Source: Streptomyces scabichelini (GTDB lineage: Bacteria > Actinomycetota > Actinomycetes > Streptomycetales > Streptomycetaceae). From it: 61,187 bases of DNA. Positions 58,901 to 61,187 of the stretch are shown here, in pieces. Position 1 is the stretch's first letter. Each line of letters starts with the position of its first letter. The DNA is taken from contig NZ_JAAKZY010000037.1 of the NCBI RefSeq assembly GCF_011045015.1, forward strand, positions 1 to 61,187. The letters run 5' to 3'. The position numbers and the translations under genes were made by a program. The notes under the pieces were generated by a model. The model saw only the letters and a program-made list of their open reading frames with translations. It searched no databases and was not told where the DNA came from.

Positions 58901-60046
58901 TCAGAGGCGTCCGCGGAAGCGGCGGCGTTCCGCTGCCGCGGGCGGCGGCGTGTCGGCGAGGCGGACGACCGGGTCGTCGGGGCCCTCGCGGCCGGCGACG
59001 ACGGGCTTGGGGGCGCGGGCGGCCTTGGCCCGGTACTGGGCCGCGTCCGCGAGACGGAAGATGCGGCGGGCCGAGCGGACGGGCCCGATGGGGTCCCCGG
59101 TGGACGCGACACCGCACGCGACGCCCTCACCGAGCTCCAGCTCGGCGGCCCGGCGGCACAGTTCATCGGCGACGCGCACGATCTCGTCGGCGGCCGGACC
59201 CACGGCCAGCAGGCAGAACTCGTCGCCTCCGAGGCGGGCGGCGAGCGTGCCGGGGAGCATCGCGCCGCACAGGGAGAGGACCGAGCCGAACCGCTCCAGG
59301 AGCCGGTCGCCGACGGCATGCCCCCGGGTGTCGTTGACGCGTTTCAATCCGTTGATGTCGCAGATCATGAGACTGACGACCACGCACTCGGCACGGTGAC
59401 GCTCGATGGCCTCCTCCAGGCGTACGTCCACGGCGCGGCGGTTCGCGAGGCCGGTCAGCGAGTCGGTGAAGGCGAGACGGCGGGCCTCCTCCAGGCGTTC
59501 GGTCTGGGCGATCCCCGCGGCGACGACAGAGGCGAGGACGGTCGCGAAGTCGGCGTCGGCGCGCTCGAAGACCGGCGCTCCCGCCCGGCGGGCCACATAC
59601 AGCTCACCCCAGGCCCTGCCGTGCAGCACTATCGGCGCGACGACACAGCAGCCGCGCCCGCGCCGGCGCAGCGCGGCGACCCTCTGATGGCAGTACTCGG
59701 CGCGCCCTCCGGCCGGCCCCTCGGCCGTCTCCACCCAGGCGTTGGGCCCGCCACCGGCCGCCCACCGCTCGTGCAGGAACTCCGTGATCTCCGGGAACTG
59801 GTGCACGGGATACGCCTCGTCGTCGGGGTACTCCTCCTCGTCCGCCGCCCGCTCCCCCACGTTCACGAGCACCCGCAGCTGGCCGAGTTCCCGCTCCCAC
59901 ACGGACAGCGCGGCGAAACTCCCGGCCAGCGCATGGCAGGCTCCCGCCGCGGCCGCCCGCCACGACTCCCGCGGGGTGTGCGCGGCGGCCATACCCTGCG
60001 CCAACGTCACCACGGCCCTCAGCCGCACATCGTCACCGCCCATCAC
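58901..60046 (-). CDS. GAF-GGDEF diguanylate cyclase
   Basis: 381 residues. A GAF-like sensor domain (about 5-185) is followed by a GGDEF domain (about 188-350) with an intact active site, RLGGDEF at 273-277, and the substrate-binding DINGLKRVND. No RxxD inhibitory site is visible upstream of GGDEF. It should make cyclic di-GMP, which controls development in Streptomyces through BldD. No membrane segment, so cytoplasmic. Likely the S. coelicolor-type gene adjacent to hutH. Confidence 0.9.
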   Translation of the reverse strand: MMGGDDVRLRAVVTLAQGMAAAHTPRESWRAAAAGACHALAGSFAALSVWERELGQLRVLVNVGERAADEEEYPDDEAYPVHQFPEITEFLHERWAAGGGPNAWVETAEGPAGGRAEYCHQRVAALRRRGRGCCVVAPIVLHGRAWGELYVARRAGAPVFERADADFATVLASVVAAGIAQTERLEEARRLAFTDSLTGLANRRAVDVRLEEAIERHRAECVVVSLMICDINGLKRVNDTRGHAVGDRLLERFGSVLSLCGAMLPGTLAARLGGDEFCLLAVGPAADEIVRVADELCRRAAELELGEGVACGVASTGDPIGPVRSARRIFRLADAAQYRAKAARAPKPVVAGREGPDDPVVRLADTPPPAAAERRRFRGRL

Positions 60047-60157
60047 TCCAGGTTAAGTATGTTTGCGGTGGTTTGTGACGTTAGGGCGCCGAACAGGGGG
60101 TCGGGGTCGGGGGATCCCGGATCCCCTTGAGGGCTCTCTACATCTCCCACATCCCCG

Positions 60158-60964
60158 CTACTCGCCCGGCCACTCCGGCTCACGCTTCTCGTTGAACGCC
60201 GCGACGCCCTCCGCCCGGTCCCCCGAGAAGGCAACCGAGCGCCATGCCGAGTCCTCGACCTCCAGGCCCGTACGAAGGTCGAGGCCGTGCCCGAGGCGAA
60301 GGGCGCGTTTGGCGGCACGCAGGCCGACGGGCGAGTGCGCGGCGATGCGCCCGCCCAGCGCGAGCGCCTCCTCGCGATCGTGTCCCTCCTCCACTAGCTC
60401 GTCCACGAGCCCCAGCTCCCGTGCCTCGGCGGCCTCCACCCGTCGCGCCGAGAAGATCAGCTCGGCCGCGCGGGACGCCCCGACCCGGCGCGGCAGCATC
60501 TGCGTACCGCCCCCGCCGGGGATCACGCCGACGGACACCTCGGGCAGCCCCACCACGGCCGTACGGTCCGCCACGATCAGATCGCACGACAGCGCGAGCT
60601 CGAAGCCGCCGCCCAGCGCGAACCCGTGCACGGCCGCGATGGTGGGCATCGGCAACTCCAGTACGCCGGTGTACGCGGCCCGCGCGACCGGACGCTGGCG
60701 GACCAGGTCGGCGTCCGTGAACGAGTTCCGCTCCTTCAGGTCGGCGCCGACGCAGAAGGCCCGCTCATGGGTCGAGGTCAGCACGACCACGCGTACGTCC
60801 CGGTCGGCGGCCAGCGCGTCACAGGCGGCGGCGATCGACCGGGCCATCTCCGTGGACACGGCGTTCATGGCCTTGGGCCGGTCGAGAACGAGCTCCGCGA
60901 CGTAGGCGTGCCGGCGCACGACGACGTACTCCCCATAGCGCTGCTCTGGGCTCCGCTCGGCCAT
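60158..60964 (-). CDS. Enoyl-CoA hydratase/isomerase family protein
   Basis: 268 residues with a crotonase fold. The oxyanion-hole segments are FCVGADLKE and FALGGGFELALSCD. The two catalytic acids are visible in GFELAL and LPEVSVGVIPGGGG. It hydrates an enoyl-CoA, probably in fatty- or branched-chain acid breakdown. AAGGAG precedes the ATG, and a GTTAAC repeat lies immediately upstream. Substrate not resolvable. Confidence 0.9.
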   Translation of the reverse strand: MAERSPEQRYGEYVVVRRHAYVAELVLDRPKAMNAVSTEMARSIAAACDALAADRDVRVVVLTSTHERAFCVGADLKERNSFTDADLVRQRPVARAAYTGVLELPMPTIAAVHGFALGGGFELALSCDLIVADRTAVVGLPEVSVGVIPGGGGTQMLPRRVGASRAAELIFSARRVEAAEARELGLVDELVEEGHDREEALALGGRIAAHSPVGLRAAKRALRLGHGLDLRTGLEVEDSAWRSVAFSGDRAEGVAAFNEKREPEWPGE

Positions 60965-60976
60965 GACGCTCTCCTT

Positions 60977-60992
60977 GTTAACGACGGTTAAC
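60977..60992. promoter_or_regulatory. GTTAAC-N4-GTTAAC operator-like repeat
   Basis: Two GTTAAC palindromes four bases apart, directly upstream of the ribosome site of the enoyl-CoA hydratase gene. TetR- or MerR-type regulators of acyl-CoA catabolism bind related sequences, so a repressor site is plausible. Confidence 0.5.
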
Positions 60993-61070
60993 TTCCGTTG
61001 GGCCGATCATCTCAGTGGGGGCCCTCCAGGGAAAGGGCGGTGGGGTCGGAATGGACAGTGCAGGTCGTGC

Positions 61071-61120
61071 GTGGCTGGTCGCGCAGTTCCCCGCGCCCCT
61101 ATGGGGCGCGCCTTACAGGG
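61071..61120 (-). repeat. Dispersed intergenic element, copy H
   Basis: Identical 30-bp core (61071-61100, minus orientation) preceded by a GCGCCCC-ATA-GGGGCGC hairpin. By analogy it should follow a minus-strand gene whose end lies just past the window. Beyond it, to 61187, I see nothing certain. Confidence 0.75.
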
Positions 61121-61187
61121 CGCGTGCAGCGCCGAACTTGGTCACCTCGTTCGAGTGACACCCCGCCCCAACCCCCCTGTCTCTTAT

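Overview
The window is high-GC chromosomal DNA from a Streptomyces or very close relative. Evidence: very high GC with C/G third positions, frequent GTG starts, ATGA stop/start overlaps, only two TTA codons in any gene I could call, and typical genes (mycothiol conjugate amidase Mca, DUF4307, GTP-dependent PEP carboxykinase, an IdeR/DmdR-type iron box, a class-E-like LAxTG surface protein, a truncated haemoglobin fused to an ABM domain). The order hutH - GGDEF - enoyl-CoA hydratase and mca - DUF4307 - greA resembles the Streptomyces core chromosome as I remember it. I saw no tRNA, rRNA, CRISPR array, insertion sequence or prophage.

Layout. 1-5.8 kb: two divergent operons, kdgK-like kinase/IclR/RidA (minus) and a PLP D-amino-acid deaminase/D-aminoacylase pair (plus). 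Together they look like one route from an N-acyl-D-amino acid, possibly the C1-oxidised chitin end N-acetyl-D-glucosaminate, to 2-keto-3-deoxygluconate 6-phosphate. 5.8-9.6 kb: secreted S1 protease, a single-pass membrane protein, an AlaA-like aminotransferase and a small unknown protein. 9.6-10 kb: a large nested inverted repeat. 10-14.4 kb: a four-gene envelope-stress operon (solute-binding protein, TelA, solute-binding/VWA fusion, XpaC-like membrane protein). 14.4-22.7 kb: PEP carboxykinase, hemolysin III-type protein, MFS exporter with its TetR regulator, Mut7-C protein, YyaL-type thioredoxin protein.

22.8-31.3 kb is the most unusual block: a tight operon of two STAND-type NTPases with tetratricopeptide arms, a CHAT (caspase-like) protease and an alpha/beta hydrolase. 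It reads as a sensor-transducer-effector conflict or cell-death system. The second STAND gene carries a TTA codon at position 18, so it may be made only when the bldA tRNA is available. A near-perfect 55-bp palindrome follows the operon.

31.5-41.5 kb is mostly housekeeping: Mca, DUF4307, GreA, a DrrAB-like exporter whose promoter spacer is filled by an 18-bp palindrome, threonine ammonia-lyase, MarR, a sigma-like protein with a small membrane partner, cystathionine gamma-synthase and a membrane-anchored unknown protein. 41.5-50 kb: MsrA, a serine hydrolase (second TTA codon), a Ser/Thr kinase, a VOC protein and an iron-regulated siderophore importer that lacks a linked ATPase. 50-61 kb: alcohol dehydrogenase with a divergent regulator, haemoglobin-ABM fusion, L,D-transpeptidase, LADTG surface protein, a cold-shock protein with a terminator-like hairpin in its leader upstream of a DEAD-box helicase, HutH, a diguanylate cyclase and an enoyl-CoA hydratase.

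Two patterns cut across the window. First, a dispersed intergenic element with a 30-bp core (five identical copies plus three variants) usually lies in sense orientation just after a stop codon, beginning with a GCGCCCC/GGGGCGC hairpin. Second, short tandem duplications repeatedly include or follow stop codons, several of them placing a second stop in frame.
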